Positions 1-11,944 of a stretch of 64,000 bases of DNA are shown one piece after another (positions within the stretch are counted from its first letter, which is position 1; every line of letters starts with the position of its first letter). The notes beneath the pieces are model-generated. The model saw only the letters and a list, made by a program, of their open reading frames with translations. It made no database searches and was not told the DNA's origin. The stretch spans positions 9,031,761-9,095,760 of the forward strand of contig OZ024788.1 in NCBI GenBank assembly GCA_964017065.1, given 5' to 3'. The DNA comes from Haliclona indistincta (Eukaryota; Porifera; Demospongiae; Haplosclerida; Chalinidae). The position numbers and the translations under genes are program-made.

Positions 1-352
1 GCACCACTCGGCAGCGAGTGACTTCTAGAATTTATATCTTCGTCAATAAAGGGCTTATGAGCTCCTAGAGAGATGCCATAGACACTAGCTAATAGCCATT
101 GCTTGCATTAGGAAATTTGACGTACGAAAGCAGCTGTTGATACTACTTGTACAACAAGCAAAAACTTGAAGATCACCCAACTTTACCCCCATTTTGAAAT
201 ATTTTCCCATATCTCAGTCCAAATTTCGACCATAGTACCATAAAAAGGCACTTTATCAAACCTGGGACAGGCAAATAGAAAAACTTTAAAGCTTTCCAAG
301 CAACAGTTGTTCAAAATTTGAAAAAAAACATGTTCTTGACCCCACCAATACA

Positions 353-1123
353 ACGTATTCATTTATCAAATCGTATAAATAAAAATATCGGTATGATGGA
401 CACAGGCGTTATTTGGAATCATCTCCCAATTGTTCTGTGTAGAAATTCTGCATTCTTCTCCTCGCTCTAAGATAGGAAATTACTTGTCCTACAACCACCT
501 TACCTTGGGAAATAGATAAGTCCTTTAGTGGCTTGCTGAGGATGAAAAATCTTTCAGGTAGACCCAAGGATTCTTGCGTCTGCAGTGACGACCAATTCCG
601 TGCCTGAAATCACTGCTCCAATTCTCAAACAGAAAAAAATATACACTGCAAAGGTTAGCTAACAATGTTACTGTAGCTACTAGATACAAGAAATCATCTC
701 AAACTGTTCAACAGAAGCAGAAGATCGGTAGTCAGGTGTGGCCTGAACTCGACAATCTATCTCGAACGTGTTCAGTTTGAGTTGATTTCTTGCATCTAGT
801 AGCTACAGTAACATTGTTAGCTAACCTTTGCAGTTTATATTCTTATGTTTGAGAATTGGAGCAGTGATTTCAGGCACGGAATTGGTCGTCACTGCAGACG
901 CAAGAATCCTTGGGTCTACGTGAAAGATTTTTCATCCTCAGCAAGCCACTAAAGGACTTATCTATTTCCCAAGGTAAGGCGGTTGTAGGACAAGTAATTC
1001 CCTATCTCAGAGCGAGGAGAAGAACGAGGAATTTCTACACAGAACGATTGGGAAATGATTCTAAATAACGCCCATGTCCACTGTACTGATATTTTTATTT
1101 ATACGATTTGATAAATGCATACA
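353..1123. repeat. Foldback (hairpin) repeat, copy A
   Basis: About 350 bp on the left reads as the reverse complement of the right, with the turn near 715-765. For example CTACTAGATACAAGAAATCA at about 678 pairs with TGATTTCTTGCATCTAGTAG at about 783. The same structure recurs at 20280-21050. It belongs to a larger duplicated block (1-7173 against 19925-25076), so its two copies may reflect segmental duplication rather than two transpositions. No protein-coding signal was seen. Confidence 0.85.
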
Positions 1124-1136
1124 TGCCACTGCAATA

Positions 1137-1980
1137 GACAACTTTAATATAACCAGAAATAATTATGTTAATTGAACGTGACGTCACTTCCGGAGTACTT
1201 TCTTAAATGATTTTTGAGTACTTCGTCATTGCTGGTTGTTACAAGAACAGCTGGTAGTTCACTGCATGCGCCTGCTCTATGAAGATTATAAACTTCAAAA
1301 ACGGTAGTAAAAAGCATGCCGATTCATATGATAGTGTCTCTTGTTAGCGCTGTTTGCGAAGAGCCATCCACTAGCTGAAAGTTTAGTTGCTAGCGAACAG
1401 GCGTGCCATGCAAATGGCTGACAAAGATCACGAGGCCGTCGAAACTACTGTGCCAACTCTAGTTTTAGTGATATTAGTAGAAGATGACATTCCCTGTACT
1501 ACTCTGGGCGAGCTCTTGGAAGCAAGAAACAATGTTTCCCTACACTGACGGCTTGGGGATCAAGGTCTCGTAACAGCAGCGCGTGCCTTGACCCGCTCGC
1601 CACAGCTAGTCTGGCTTTTAGAGAAACAAAGCGCGTTCTAAGGGTGATGTCTGGGGTGTGCCTAGTATCTGCAATAGGAAATCCCGACTACATACTAGGT
1701 GGTAGTCCCTTGAGCAGACTTTCTGTCCCGTCCAAGAGCGTTTGTCTATCTTTCTCTTCGTTCTGTCAACAGATTTCTTGGTATACGACGCATCGAAACA
1801 CTGCTGCCATTTTCACGGTTGTTACTACAGTCAATGCAGGCATCTTGCTATTTACAGCAGGCATATGTGGCAGTTTTGGCATCTCCATTCTTCTAGCTTT
1901 CTTCACTCGATGTACTCCGGAAGTGAGTTGACGTTCAAAAATTAATTATTAAATTCCTGAGCCGTTATACTAAAGTTGTC
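1137..1980 (+). mobile_element. TA-flanked TIR element carrying a small ORF
   Basis: The ends are GACAACTTTA at the left and its complement TAAAGTTGTC at the right, each flanked by TA. Duplicate B at about 21058 runs through the same place without the 844-bp insert, so it is an insertion in copy A only. The TA flanks suggest a Tc1/mariner-like (IS630) mechanism. Similarity between the ends fades beyond about 20 bp. It contains a 44-codon ORF at 1414-1548. Confidence 0.8.
1414..1548 (+). CDS. Short ORF with EDDIP-type peptide, inside TIR element
   Basis: This is a 44-codon open frame starting MADKDHEAVETT and containing LVEDDIP. Similar starts occur inside two other inverted-repeat elements in this window: LSEEDIP at 52354-52500 and LTEDDVP at 57668-57781. 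All three open with MA and a short acidic or Thr-rich stretch, then the E-(E/D)-D-(I/V)-P core. The 52354 version continues with VPELRWWLLCRG, which resembles a SAP-like helix-extended-helix start. I infer a conserved first exon of an element-encoded protein. No longer transposase frame is visible. Confidence 0.45.
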   Translation: MADKDHEAVETTVPTLVLVILVEDDIPCTTLGELLEARNNVSLH

Positions 1981-2605
1981 TATTGAGCGACGGTCACTAC
2001 TTTGAACCCCGTCTGGGAAAGTTTTCCCGCTGCTTTTCTGCAACACATTTTAGGCTAATCAGTAGCTAATGAGCTGAATCTCACTCTCTGGTGTAGGCAA
2101 AATATTAATTTATGTTGTCGTCAGCCAGGATGCCTGCTAGAAGTTCATCTCTCAATAGAACTAATACATTAACTAAGGGAAGCATACAGACACAAGTTGT
2201 ATTAGTATACGAAATGGTAACAGGATGTCGTTATTAGCTGGCAATGTTGTCGCTACAGCGGCCTCTGAAGACGAGCTCTCAATGGTGTTGATTAATTTTG
2301 ACATCTAATTACCAGAAATGTAATACATTTTTTGGACACATACAATTTACGGACGAAAACGGAACACAAATCAAGAAGCTGCTTACTATGGCGCTTGGAG
2401 AAGCTATGGAAGTTCGAAATTGCTCAATGGTGATAGTCTGCCATCACAGGCAAGCATTCAACAACATGTTTCCATGTAAAAGTCAAATACATGAAGTATA
2501 CGAAATACAAGAAATATACATTAATATGCCATGTTTGACAAAAAACAAGCCACAGAACACACCTTTCAGTCGGAAACAACCATCCTGCAGAGCCAGGAGA
2601 CTTAA

Positions 2606-4378
2606 GGTGGCGGGATACCGTTTTAATGAGATTCATGACTTTGCATCACCAGAAATAAAGGACATCACACGGAATTACGTTTATGCACAGAACACGATTT
2701 ACTTGTAATGTAACACGATTAATATAACGGGTTGCTAATGACAACCACTCCGTTCCGTGAAGGTCACCTTGGATCATAGTTGACTGTGCGTCTTCTTGCA
2801 CAGTTTCTACTAGTCCCAGTAGCGTCTGTGGTACTGAAAAGGACTCCTATTGGTGCGCCTCGAACGTCTGCTTCCTTCGCTCTGAACTACAAAGCCTTGT
2901 CGCCGTTCGCTAGCGTGGTACAGGTAGGCAACTTCACAGCTCTACAAACGCTTGCAGTAGACGTCTACTGTTCCAACACGGTTGTGCATAGCTATACTAA
3001 GAAGCTAAAGCTTATGTATCACCTGTAACGATGTTCTTTTCAGAACAGAAGTAAGCAGCGCGACCATATCAGAGCTCATAGAGAATGGCGGTCACGAGTG
3101 ACTTCTGGGCTTCCTCCTCGGCCTTCGCTACTTTAGAATTGCTAGTACTAGTTTCTAGACAGTCTAGGGATAGTCTGAGATACTAGCGCTGCAGTTTAAA
3201 CAGAATAAACCATGCTCAAACTGTCCTAAACGCAACTGCTGTACTTCATTTCTTTCCGGGCAAACTTGTTTCTTACCTAACTTCACCTCAAAAGTGGAAC
3301 CTACTTTTTTCTTTGGATTTCAATTTTGAACACACCATTCAAATCTTCAGACCCTGTTCTATTAGACCTGGGGTAGAGAAACTCAAAATCGAGTTTACAT
3401 TTTTGGTTACAGTCGCTCAAAAATCGATAAAAATCACATTTTGACATCAACTAATACATTAGCAATTGGGCGATAGTCGCGACTTTGAAGTGCATTTTGG
3501 AACGGACTTTTTTCAACACTACTGCAACATTTTTAGCTCAATCGATAGCCAATAGGCTGAAGTTTGCTTCCATGGGTAGAGAAATTGAAAATCTAGTTTG
3601 TGGAAGTCAGGACGTCGAGTAGAAGTTCATCTTCCAATGAACACAATACATTAACTAAAGTGAATATACGGACCTAAGTTTTGATAGTATACGGAAATTG
3701 TAACAGGATGTCGTTATTAGCTGGTAATGGCAAGGGGCTATTTCTTTTTAAGCCAAGTCTATCTGTGCAGACGGAGTTGCAGTGTGCGCTTTGTTTGTCT
3801 ATAGATAGGCATTGATAATAGCAAGTTTCAGCCACGTAGTGTTCGCCATCACGGAACGACGAGCTCGCCTGTGAAGACTAAACACGATCGAGTTTTTACA
3901 ATTTTTCTTTAGTTGTGTGAAAAGTACGAAGCTAAAACTGCACTTGCAAGCTCATCTTCCATTGGTGGAGGAGCCTGCGTATCGATTTCGCCGAGCAATG
4001 CTCGTACGCGATACTGCAGCTACGTACTGCCAGACAGTACAGAGTACGCAGCTGTAGTATCGCGTGCGAGCATTGCTCGGCGAAATCGATACGCAGGCTC
4101 CTCCACCAGTGGAAGATGAGCTTGCAAGAGCAGTTTTAGCTTCGTACTTTTCACACAACTAAAGAAAAATTGTAAAAACTCGATCGTGTTTAGTCTTCAC
4201 AGGCGAGCTCGTCGTTCCGTGATGGCGAACACTACGTGGCTGAAACTTGCTATTATCGATGCCTATCTATAGACAAACAAAGCGCACACTGCAACTCCGT
4301 CTGCACAGATAGACTTGGCTTAAAAAGAAATAGCCACTTGCAAAGTCATGAATCTCATTAAAACGGCATCCCGCCACC
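2606..4378. mobile_element. TTAA-flanked element with nested palindrome
   Basis: TTAA precedes GGTGGCGGGATACCG at 2606 and follows the inverted counterpart CGGCATCCCGCCACC at 4378. Inverted similarity continues for about 40 bp, through the ATTCATGAC segment. The duplicate at about 21612 reads straight through as an empty site (GAGACACAAGGAGTCAG). TTAA target duplication is the hallmark of piggyBac-type elements. No transposase frame is seen, so it would be non-autonomous. The interior 2646-3727 recurs at 45427-46517, and 3735-4335 is a near-perfect palindrome. Confidence 0.75.
3735..4335. repeat. Near-perfect 600-bp palindrome
   Basis: Arms of about 285 bp are almost identical in inverse orientation around a loop near 4020-4050. 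GAGCAATGCTCGTACGCGAT at about 3993 pairs with ATCGCGTGCGAGCATTGCTC at about 4059. The same palindrome, with its left part replaced by an assembly gap, is at 13428-13935. Open frames here are mirror images and are not credible genes. Confidence 0.9.
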
Positions 4379-5210
4379 TTAAAGAGTCAGCTAACAGCTG
4401 ATTGCAAGATCAATGAAGCATCATAGCCACAATAGAAGACTTTTTTGGATAAACCGTATTATATGTAATTTTCATCCATTTTCAGGCTAAAAATGAAAAA
4501 GTTATCTGCCAGAATAAATAATACACCAGGCGAAGCTATTCATAGCCTAGTACAAGAATTCCTTTCTAACTAGGAAAATATTTTACGGTCTATTTAGAAA
4601 AAGGTTTAGAAATTTTAAAATCCTCCATTTTGTTGATGATTTTGTATTACGCCATTGGGAGAAGGAACAAAGGAATGGCTACCAGATTTGGAACAGCTAA
4701 ACTGCGTGTGAGCACTTAGCAACAGTTGCCTAAGGTAGACTGTGAATCACCATCTAACTAAGGAATCCTGTCGTTTAATAGCTCCAGGCGCAGCATTTTC
4801 AACAGCTTCTCAATGCTCGCCATACAATTCGCCCGCATTAATTTACGGAATAATATACGGTCAATTTTTGTCCGTGTCAAATATTTCTGGCAATGACATA
4901 AACAGAAAACATATTAGATGTTATAGGGTTAAATATCTCCATATCTGAGCTTGCTGGCAATGCTGAATGTGTAGTCAATTATGTGTGAAGCCGGATCAGC
5001 TAATCAGCAATCTCAGGAAGTGGTTTGGAAATGAATAGTGATATTAATCAAGTCACATGAGACGTGAGAGCGCCACATGTGACCCTCAGGTTGAGTTATA
5101 GTTATAACATGAAGCTCAACAGTATAAACCATGCTTCATGGTAATGTGACTGATATACATGCAACCAAAGCTTAGCATGATACAATCAGTTATAGGCTAT
5201 AGAGTAGTAC

Positions 5211-5695
5211 CTGAGTGAGGAGGGTAGTCCGCATCAACAGCTGTAGCAAGGTCTCTAGCTACAGCAGGCTCATCACACATCACTATAGCCTCAACCAATG
5301 TGATCCACTGGTTGGGTTGGGTCGTGCTCTTCACCCATCGACTGATAAGTGCGTGTAGCTTGCCCACAGCAGTTCTGTGATCGTATTCAATGATATCAAC
5401 AGCATTCGCTTGTCTTAATCCAATGGCGAGAGATTGCCATTTATTAGCTGGAAACTTTGCTCTTTGTAGCTCGAAAAGAACAGTGTCCACGTCAAATCCT
5501 GAAGTTAAAATATAAAATGAGTAAACAGGTGCTGTGACTTTGAATGACATGTTTAGTAAATGTATGTACAGTACTATCTAGATAGACCGGCGCCTCACAG
5601 TATATGATGGTGTTCAATCAATTTGATCAAGACACATTTGTACCAAAAGCATCTATCTATGTTATTTAATCATAATGTAACTGACCTGCCATCAT
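5211..5695 (-). CDS. DEATH-domain first exons of an NLR-type gene, copy A
   Basis: Two exons are proposed. Coding starts at the ATG at 5693-5695 (MMAG), with donor G|GTCAGT after 5686. After the acceptor TTAACTTCAG the main exon is 5498-5211, ending CACTCAG|GTACTA. The exon is 288 nt and phase 1 on both sides. It encodes DVDTVLFELQRAKFP, then an alpha-helical region with KWQSLAIGLRQANAV, ISRWVK and WITLVEAIV. Its length (about 96 aa) and its W and L spacing resemble a DEATH domain as found at the N-terminus of sponge NLRs. No NACHT exon follows between 5.2 kb and the window's left edge; it may lie outside. The copy at 23106-23592 is about 85-90% identical. Confidence 0.7.
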
Positions 5696-6185
5696 GTACT
5701 GCAATCACAAAGAGACTCGATCACTAACTGCAGTTGCATTGATACTAACACGTCTATGAAATCCTGAAAGCACGAGAGTATTACTAACTGTAGCTGGTGC
5801 AGAATAATAACTAACCTTAAAACAGTCTTGAAAGCCTGCAACACAAGAGTAGAAAGAGAATAGATGATTAATTTGGTGTATATGAAATGTATTGATGATA
5901 AATGACTGATGAACTCGCTACTGGAGCGGTGGAGCCAGTCTGTCTAGTTCTGGCTACGCCCAACAAATGCACAGATCAACACGCACAACAAGAATACATC
6001 ACTCACCATATCACGGACAAAAGCTAAAGACCAAGATCCCGCCACTTTTATGACCCAGTACAAGACTATAACACGAAGCTGAGTATCCCTAGGCGCGCCC
6101 TAGCCCTGGTACATGGTCTCCATTCTGGCCTCCATATGCAGCTTGCACGTGTTGGGTAGTACGCATGCGTGAGAACCTGTGGTCA

Positions 6186-6202
6186 GATCTTCGCGCGAAA
6201 AA
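6186..6202. promoter_or_regulatory. Possible E2F-type site upstream of the DEATH gene
   Basis: CTTCGCGCGAAAAAAG contains the palindromic core TTCGCGCGAA, matching the E2F/DP consensus. It lies about 0.5 kb upstream of the DEATH-domain start and is conserved in copy B at about 24082. A short motif like this can occur by chance. Confidence 0.3.
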
Positions 6203-6492
6203 AGTTAACTAAAAGTGTAATAAGTTAGGAAATTTTTGGAAACGTTTCCTGTTTAGGCTGAGTAGCAAATCCAAATCTGCAGCTACATGTACGACCCACA
6301 ATGTCACTGTCATGATCCACTGTCTAGTACGTCATCAGTACATGCTCATCCACTGCAATCATGTTGTATCACATGTTCAGAAGAAGTGACAAATAATTAA
6401 GTGATCAAATGGTGTAGAAAGTGATTCAATGTTGGTATAGTGGTATATGTACATACATTACATAAAGGAGCTAGAGTGAGTGGACATGATAT

Positions 6493-6741
6493 AGTGAGTT
6501 AGTCTCTACTGCTAGTGGCTCCTGTTCTGATGTCGACCACTCCTCAGCTGGTGTCACATGGGTCAGTGGCTGTTGCTAGTTGCTGCTGACCACACTGAGA
6601 AAATGATGGCTTAGAATAGAGCTCACACAACACACACTCTCACCTGATCTGTGCTGCTGCTGTTGACTATAATTATTACAAGCTAGTCGAGTGAGATCAT
6701 GTGTATAGTCTGAGCTAGGAGAGTGAAACATGTATATAGAC
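6493..6741 (-). pseudogene. Candidate STAT C-terminal tail exons, copy A
   Basis: Minus-strand exon-like block 6741-6655 lies between acceptor TTTGCTGACAG and donor ATCAG|GTGAGAG; its reading includes MFHSPSSDYTHDL. It is followed by a tail with THVTPAEEWSTSEQEPLAVE ending at a stop near 6478. It follows the STAT linker exons, so I infer the STAT tail, but the sequence is not diagnostic and no SH2 exon (GTFLLRFS type) was found between. Copy B (24397-24660) has about 10 extra bases that keep the tail frame open, so copy A probably carries a frame-disrupting deletion. Confidence 0.4.
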
Positions 6742-7035
6742 CTGTCAGCAAAGATGAGAACATCGTGTTTGAAGCAACACAAATAAACCGGCTCTTACTT
6801 AATCAAGAGTGAATAATGGTTCTTGTCTTAATTCATTCTTTGTAGAGAGAAATAAAGAAACTCAATTCAAACACTCAGATGGTGTTGCAGTTAATACACA
6901 TGATACCAGGTCATGTGACTGACACACCCCCAGCCACTGGCTGAGTCAGAAACGAGAGAGAGAGAGAGAATCATCAATAATACATGTAACTGATACACTC
7001 ATTAACTCACTCTTACACTCATTCTCGTTTCAGTG

Positions 7036-7535
7036 CAGTGCAGGTCTTGATCAGATCAAGGTGTTTGTAGAACCACTCACAGAACGTGAAGGTACGAGTA
7101 CGCAGCTGGTCTCTACACATCTGCTGACGAGTGACTGACATCTGATTGATATCCTCCTCCATCCCTGAGACACACAATGATACATGTACACCATCACACT
7201 AACCACACCCACCTACACCCAGTAGTCACCGACCCAGGTTGTCAAGGTTCTGACGAGTGAGACCACACCCAGTGTGAGACAGGAAATAGTAGCCGAGAGC
7301 ATCACCAACCTTAGACCATGGTACGACCTCTGGGACTACAAACTGCTCTCGATTCTGCACAGTAGGAAAGAGAATAAGAATCAAGACATGTTCACTGTAC
7401 AGTAGGTACTGTAGTAGTAGAGGAAGATTGAGAACAAGAGAACAGGATTGACTCACACACTGAAATAGTGTTGTACCACTTCAGTGAATGCATTGTCCCA
7501 GAAGATGGTAGCAAGCTCAGCTGCTGGTTGCTAAG
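7036..7535 (-). pseudogene. STAT: STAT linker-domain exons, C1 copy
   Basis: Three minus-strand exons are seen. 7535-7459 reads PAAELATIFWDNAFTEVVQH. 7354-7234 reads REQFVVPEVVPWSKVGDALG, then GLTRQNLDNL. 7164-about 7036 reads MEEDINQMSV, then TFTFCEWFYKHLDLI. The order and motifs (ATxxWDNAF, VPW, GLT..NL, FTFxxWF) match STAT transcription factors from the end of the DNA-binding domain through the linker. The first exon is cut at 7535, where a NEMF block begins. The last ends in TGA near where the family has a conserved HWND, and no SH2 domain follows. STATs carry JAK-STAT signals to the nucleus, but this copy cannot encode a complete one. Confidence 0.8.
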
Positions 7536-9049
7536 CTTGCTACATACTGTTAGGAGCTATATACCTTCTCTGTTTGGTTGACATGTGCTTATGCCCTCTG
7601 TCTTCCTGTAAAATAAATACAAATGTATGTACAAAGTGTGTTTGAGTGACATGTGTGTTCTCCCTCTACCTTGTGTTGTTGGGCAGTATCGTCACGAGTT
7701 GTAGAGGAGGCAGTGCTGACACTTCAAAACTTCTCAAACCTGTGTAGAAGACATACCACCCCACCCTCTCTCTCAAAATTTCTCTTACCAATGAACCTTC
7801 CTGGCTTTATGTATCTTAGACATAGTTGCTGCTTCTTTCAGAAGTTGCTTGTTCTTCTTCTCAGCTGATTTGAGAGCCTGAGAAAGCACCACAACTACTA
7901 ACAGCACACAACCATGCTAGTGACACTACCTTTGCAGAAGCATCGATTGCCTTTTGCTGTTTCAGCATGCTCCTTGTGGTTATAATACCTACGACAAAAC
8001 AAGTATCACAAACTAGTCAAACTAGTATAGCATTGACTTACCTTCTAGCATTAGCGTATGCAGAAACTCCAAATCAAGACCAACCTTGACGCCTTTCTTT
8101 CCCTTCTACACAAATTAATACAAACAGCAAACCAAGCAAGTCATCTCACAGAAATACATGAACTAACCGTTTTCTTCTTACACTTTCTACTAGCACTTTC
8201 TTCGTCTTCATCACTAAAATCTGTCTCTCTATAAGGAACACCACACATATAAATCCAACATAGCATAGCAATACATTGACATACTTGAGCATCATTGTAA
8301 TATGGTTACTATACAGTTTGAGTCCATGTATTGATTGAGCTACAGGGTCTCCTCTGGTCTGGGCATCCTTCACAAGCAGCTCAATATCACTCCAATCCAT
8401 CGAATTAGCTACAGCACTTCTAATGCACGCTCGCTCTATAAGATCATAGTTCAGCTCTATCAGTGTTGCCTTGTATACATCCTCCTCCTGCAAGAGGTTG
8501 GATAGAGAGTGATAGAAGGGTTAATAATCTAACCTGAGCTTTCATCAAGGTATCGATCCTCCTCGTATGATCATGTTTGATATTTTCAAGCTTCTTCACA
8601 GCTGTCTTTTGCTGAAATGAGCAAGACATCAATGGAAGTATAAAATCAATGAGTACTGTATACTATACCAGCTGTATGGCTTTGAGATCTTGCTTCTGCC
8701 CACTCTTAGCTGAGAAGAATTCATCTACTGCCTGGAATAAAATTTATTGTGTAAGCAAGAGCTTTCAATTTGGATCCCCTGCTCTATTGAATGAGTCGAG
8801 TGTTCTGTAGTCAGCAGTCTGGTGCTGTCTGAACAGCATGGGATGAAACTCAACTTTTCTGGAGAGATAAAACAAGAGGTCAGTCAGGAAGAGAACTCAC
8901 ACAGCGCTAACGTGAAAATATCATTGGTCTGTTCTGCTCCTAGACAATTAAGCAGCAGCTACAGCACAGGGTATCTTCTCTTTTTTTAGAATGAGAATTC
9001 CCTAAACAGCATTGTACTAATATCAGGTAGTATGTACACTTTGGTACTT

Positions 9050-11210
9050 TAGTACAGTCATTTTAAGCCCAAAAAGGGTCAAACCTAAAACTAATTGCAA
9101 CACAAATGGTTTTATGTTTTTCTAGTACAGAATTGCTTGCTCTATAACATACTAAAAGTCTCGATGAATCCTATGAGGGGAAATACTAAAAATAGCATTA
9201 TTTGTAATTTTTAATTAGCGCATCTCATTATAATCTTGATTTTCAAAATTTATTAACCAAAATGATGTTTAACAAAGTTCTTGAATGCTGCATTACATAA
9301 TCATAATCAAAAGTGTATTCACATAATTATTTCATTGTGACTAAGTTACTATATTATCGTGTGAAAAAGCATCAAGTACACTCTACAAATGTTCTTTAGA
9401 GCTATAGAGGAGGATCATAGCTGCTCTATATCGAACATGAAATAATTATAAACAGCATTATAGACATTGTACACTAGCCACACAGATCTAAAGCCAATAA
9501 CTATAATAATCAATGGGTTATTTGTATTGCACTTGTATAATATCGGCAATCTAAAATTCTGAGCCACCTGATGCACAGCCATCAATGCCTCCTACAGTCC
9601 TGCTGTAGATATAGATACTTTGATAAAAATAACTTTTAGCATACACTTAGAAATAACCTAGCTCATTGTGAAACATTTAGTGCTGTATCCTAGAGTAGTG
9701 GACAAAATGGACTCAACATTAAGGATAACTATTTTGCTACACTGCTAAATTGTAGTTGCATGTGTAAAGGATTATGCTGAATAAGCTATTTATCATTCTC
9801 TTAAGTCACACAACTACTACGATTATTATAGCTAAGACAAGACTGTTTTTAATACTACTATAGCACTTTAAATTCATAATACTATAGCACTCTAAGACTG
9901 CTAGTTATACTACAATAACACTCTAAGCCTGCTTATAGCACTTCAAGACTGCCTTTATACTGCTATACCACTGAGACTGCCTATATACTGCTATACCACT
10001 CTGAGACTGCCTTTATACTGCTATACCACTGAGACTGCCTATATACTGCTATACCGCTCTGAGACTGCCTTTATACTGCTATACCACTCTGAGACTGCTG
10101 TTATACTGCTATACCACTCTAAAACTGTTGTTATACTGCTATACCACTCTGAGACTGCTGTTATACTGCTATACCACTCTAAGACTGTTGTTATACCGCT
10201 GTACCACTCTGAGACTGCTGTTATACTGCTATACCACTCTGTGACTGCCTTTATACTGCTATACCACTCTGAGACTGCCTATATACTGCTATAACACTCT
10301 GAGACTGTTGTTGTACTGCTATACCACTCTGAGACTGCTGTTATACTACTATGCCACTCTACGACAGCTTTTATACTACTATACCACTCTGAGACTGCTG
10401 TTATACTACTATGCCACTCTAAGACAGCTTTTATACTACTGTACCACTCTAAGACTGCCCTCTAGCTACTGTAATACTCTAAGATTGCCCTCTAGCTACT
10501 GTACCACTCTAAGACTGTCTCCTAGCTACTATACCCCTCTAAGACTGCCCTCTAGCTTTTACTTGTACTCTACAACAGTAACAGTTTGGCTTTACCATTG
10601 TATTTGCACTACTCTAAGACTAACATTGTGTTGTAATTATGCTACTCTTTGTGCTCTAGCTATAATGCACTGTGTTGCTACTAGACTGATTTTGTAGTCT
10701 AACATGCAGTTACCGAATTGGTATACCATGTTAAATAACTCAAAATACTGTAGTTAGCGTCTTGCACAACAGTTCCTGGCTTACAAAGAGTAAGAAAGAA
10801 TGAGTTATAATAGTATTTTTGTAATAAAATATCAAAAACCTTATGTTTGATTCATACTGTGCACTTAGTTGAAACAATTGAGGTAACTAATTAATTATTC
10901 ATAAGTCAACAAAAATGCTAAATTCTGCCACTTTCCCTAATGAGACTTGAGGTCTAGTAGCATGTTGTAGACAATTACTATCAACACCAAAAACATTCAT
11001 AAACCTTTGTGTTGTGACTAATTATTAAATAGAAAGTGTAACAACTCATTAATATTCATGATATAACAAAAATGCTAATTTCTTGTATTTCCCCCAGTGA
11101 GATTCTTCGAGACTTTTGATATGTTGTAGACCATGTCTTACTCTATCAAAAAATGTTGTAAACTTTTGTGTTGCAATTTGTTTGAGGTTTAACTATAAAA
11201 TGACTGTACT
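9050..11210. mobile_element. 2.16-kb TIR element carrying a 30-bp minisatellite
   Basis: TAGTACAGTCATTTTA at 9050 is inverted as TAAAATGACTGTACT at 11210. Inverted similarity then continues, diverged, for about 190 bp. The right arm holds two tandem copies of the TIR-like segment (about 10870-11020 and 11030-11200). Duplicate C2 reads GGTACTTACTTTGC across the site (about 35330), so this is an insertion with a 3-4 bp target duplication (CTT/ACTT). It sits in a NEMF intron, a few bases from the 5' splice site at 11216. No transposase was seen. Confidence 0.8.
9840..10560. repeat. 30-bp minisatellite array
   Basis: About 22 tandem units of roughly 30 bp, such as TATACTGCTATACCACTCTG followed by AGACTGCTGT. 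Units diverge by point changes and by CTGCCT/CTGTTG variants. Because 30 is divisible by three, a plus-strand frame stays open across the right part and gives a decapeptide repeat (YTTLRLLLYY). That is a by-product, not evidence of a gene. The array lies inside the TIR element 9050-11210. Confidence 0.92.
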
Positions 11211-11295
11211 ACTTACTTTGCTGGGCTGAGAGGTCAATGACTTGAACAAGCCGTCTGCTTCTGCTAATGCAGCCATCACCTTGTCGAGATCTTTC

Positions 11296-11298
<3 letters not shown>

Positions 11299-11362
<64 letters not shown>
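11299..11362. repeat. (AG)n microsatellite
   Basis: About 64 bp of pure AG repeats in a NEMF intron. The C2 copy (35421-35444) has a much shorter tract. Confidence 0.98.
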
Positions 11363-11364
<2 letters not shown>

Positions 11365-11944
11365 AGAGTGTGCTTTGTATAACTTTCGTTTCTTTACCTT
11401 TCTCTGCATCTACTCCATTTCCTAGTCTAACATTGTCTGGAAACCCCGCCCCAGTATACAGTGAGTGAGCAGTGCTGATCCATATACTAGATAAAGCACA
11501 GAGGACACATCATAAGGATGTTGATGATTCCAGCTCACCAAAGTGTGGATTGTTTCAGCTGGTGACCAGGTTTAGCAGCTGTTAGAATTTCACGAGTCCT
11601 GAATGAAACACTACAATCGATGCAAGCACCAGGGTTGTCCTACCGTTCTGCTGTTGGTACCGGTTGCTCTCCCTTCACTGTCTCTGGACGCAAACCGAGC
11701 ATCAGGTGAGTGAAACAAGGCGCTTTGTCAGCAGGAGCTTACGGAGCTGTGAGAATAATTATGTGGTAAAGTTAACAAAGATAACTATAGAGTAACCTTC
11801 ATTGAGAATCCTGAAGGCATCATTCCCTTTGGGCATTCAAATTCTTTTATATGCATGCGACAACCTGACTCAAACAGCAACACAGCCTTCTCCTCTGACC
11901 AGAGAGAAGAAATCATTAACATGCTAGCAAGCTCATAAGCATTG

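Larger units (their letters stand above)
7650..11900 (-). pseudogene. NEMF: NEMF (Rqc2/Tae2) gene fragment, C1 copy, frameshifted
   Basis: Minus-strand exons occur in family order. 11900-11811 has VLLFESGCRMHIKEFECPKG. About 11620-11535 has REILTAAKPGHQLKQ. About 11490-11395 has YGSALLTHCI. 11290-11217 has KVMAALAEADGLFKSL. About 8992-8905 has GILILKREKIPCA. About 8865-8790 has FHPMLFRQHQTADYRTLDSF. About 8733-8670 has VDEFFSAKSGQKQD. About 8612-8535 has KKLENIKHDHTRR. About 8490-8290 has MDWSDIELLVKDAQTRGDP. About 8108-8042 and about 7990-7930 follow. About 7880-7800 has ALKSAEKKNKQLLKEAA and KARKVHW. NEMF binds stalled 60S ribosomes and adds CAT tails. The start, the C-terminal third and several frames are missing or broken: a 1-nt loss near 8065, a 5-nt loss near 7965 and an extra 4 nt near 8950. 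Introns are retained, so this is a DNA-level copy. Confidence 0.82.

Noticed and set aside
3913..4158. Twin 68-codon frames on both strands
   Set aside because: Mirror images across the palindrome; the same applies to 36129-36329 and 36522-36722.
10308..10697. 129-codon open frame of YYTTLRLLL repeats
   Set aside because: Produced by a 30-bp tandem repeat whose unit is a multiple of three. No start context, splice or domain support.
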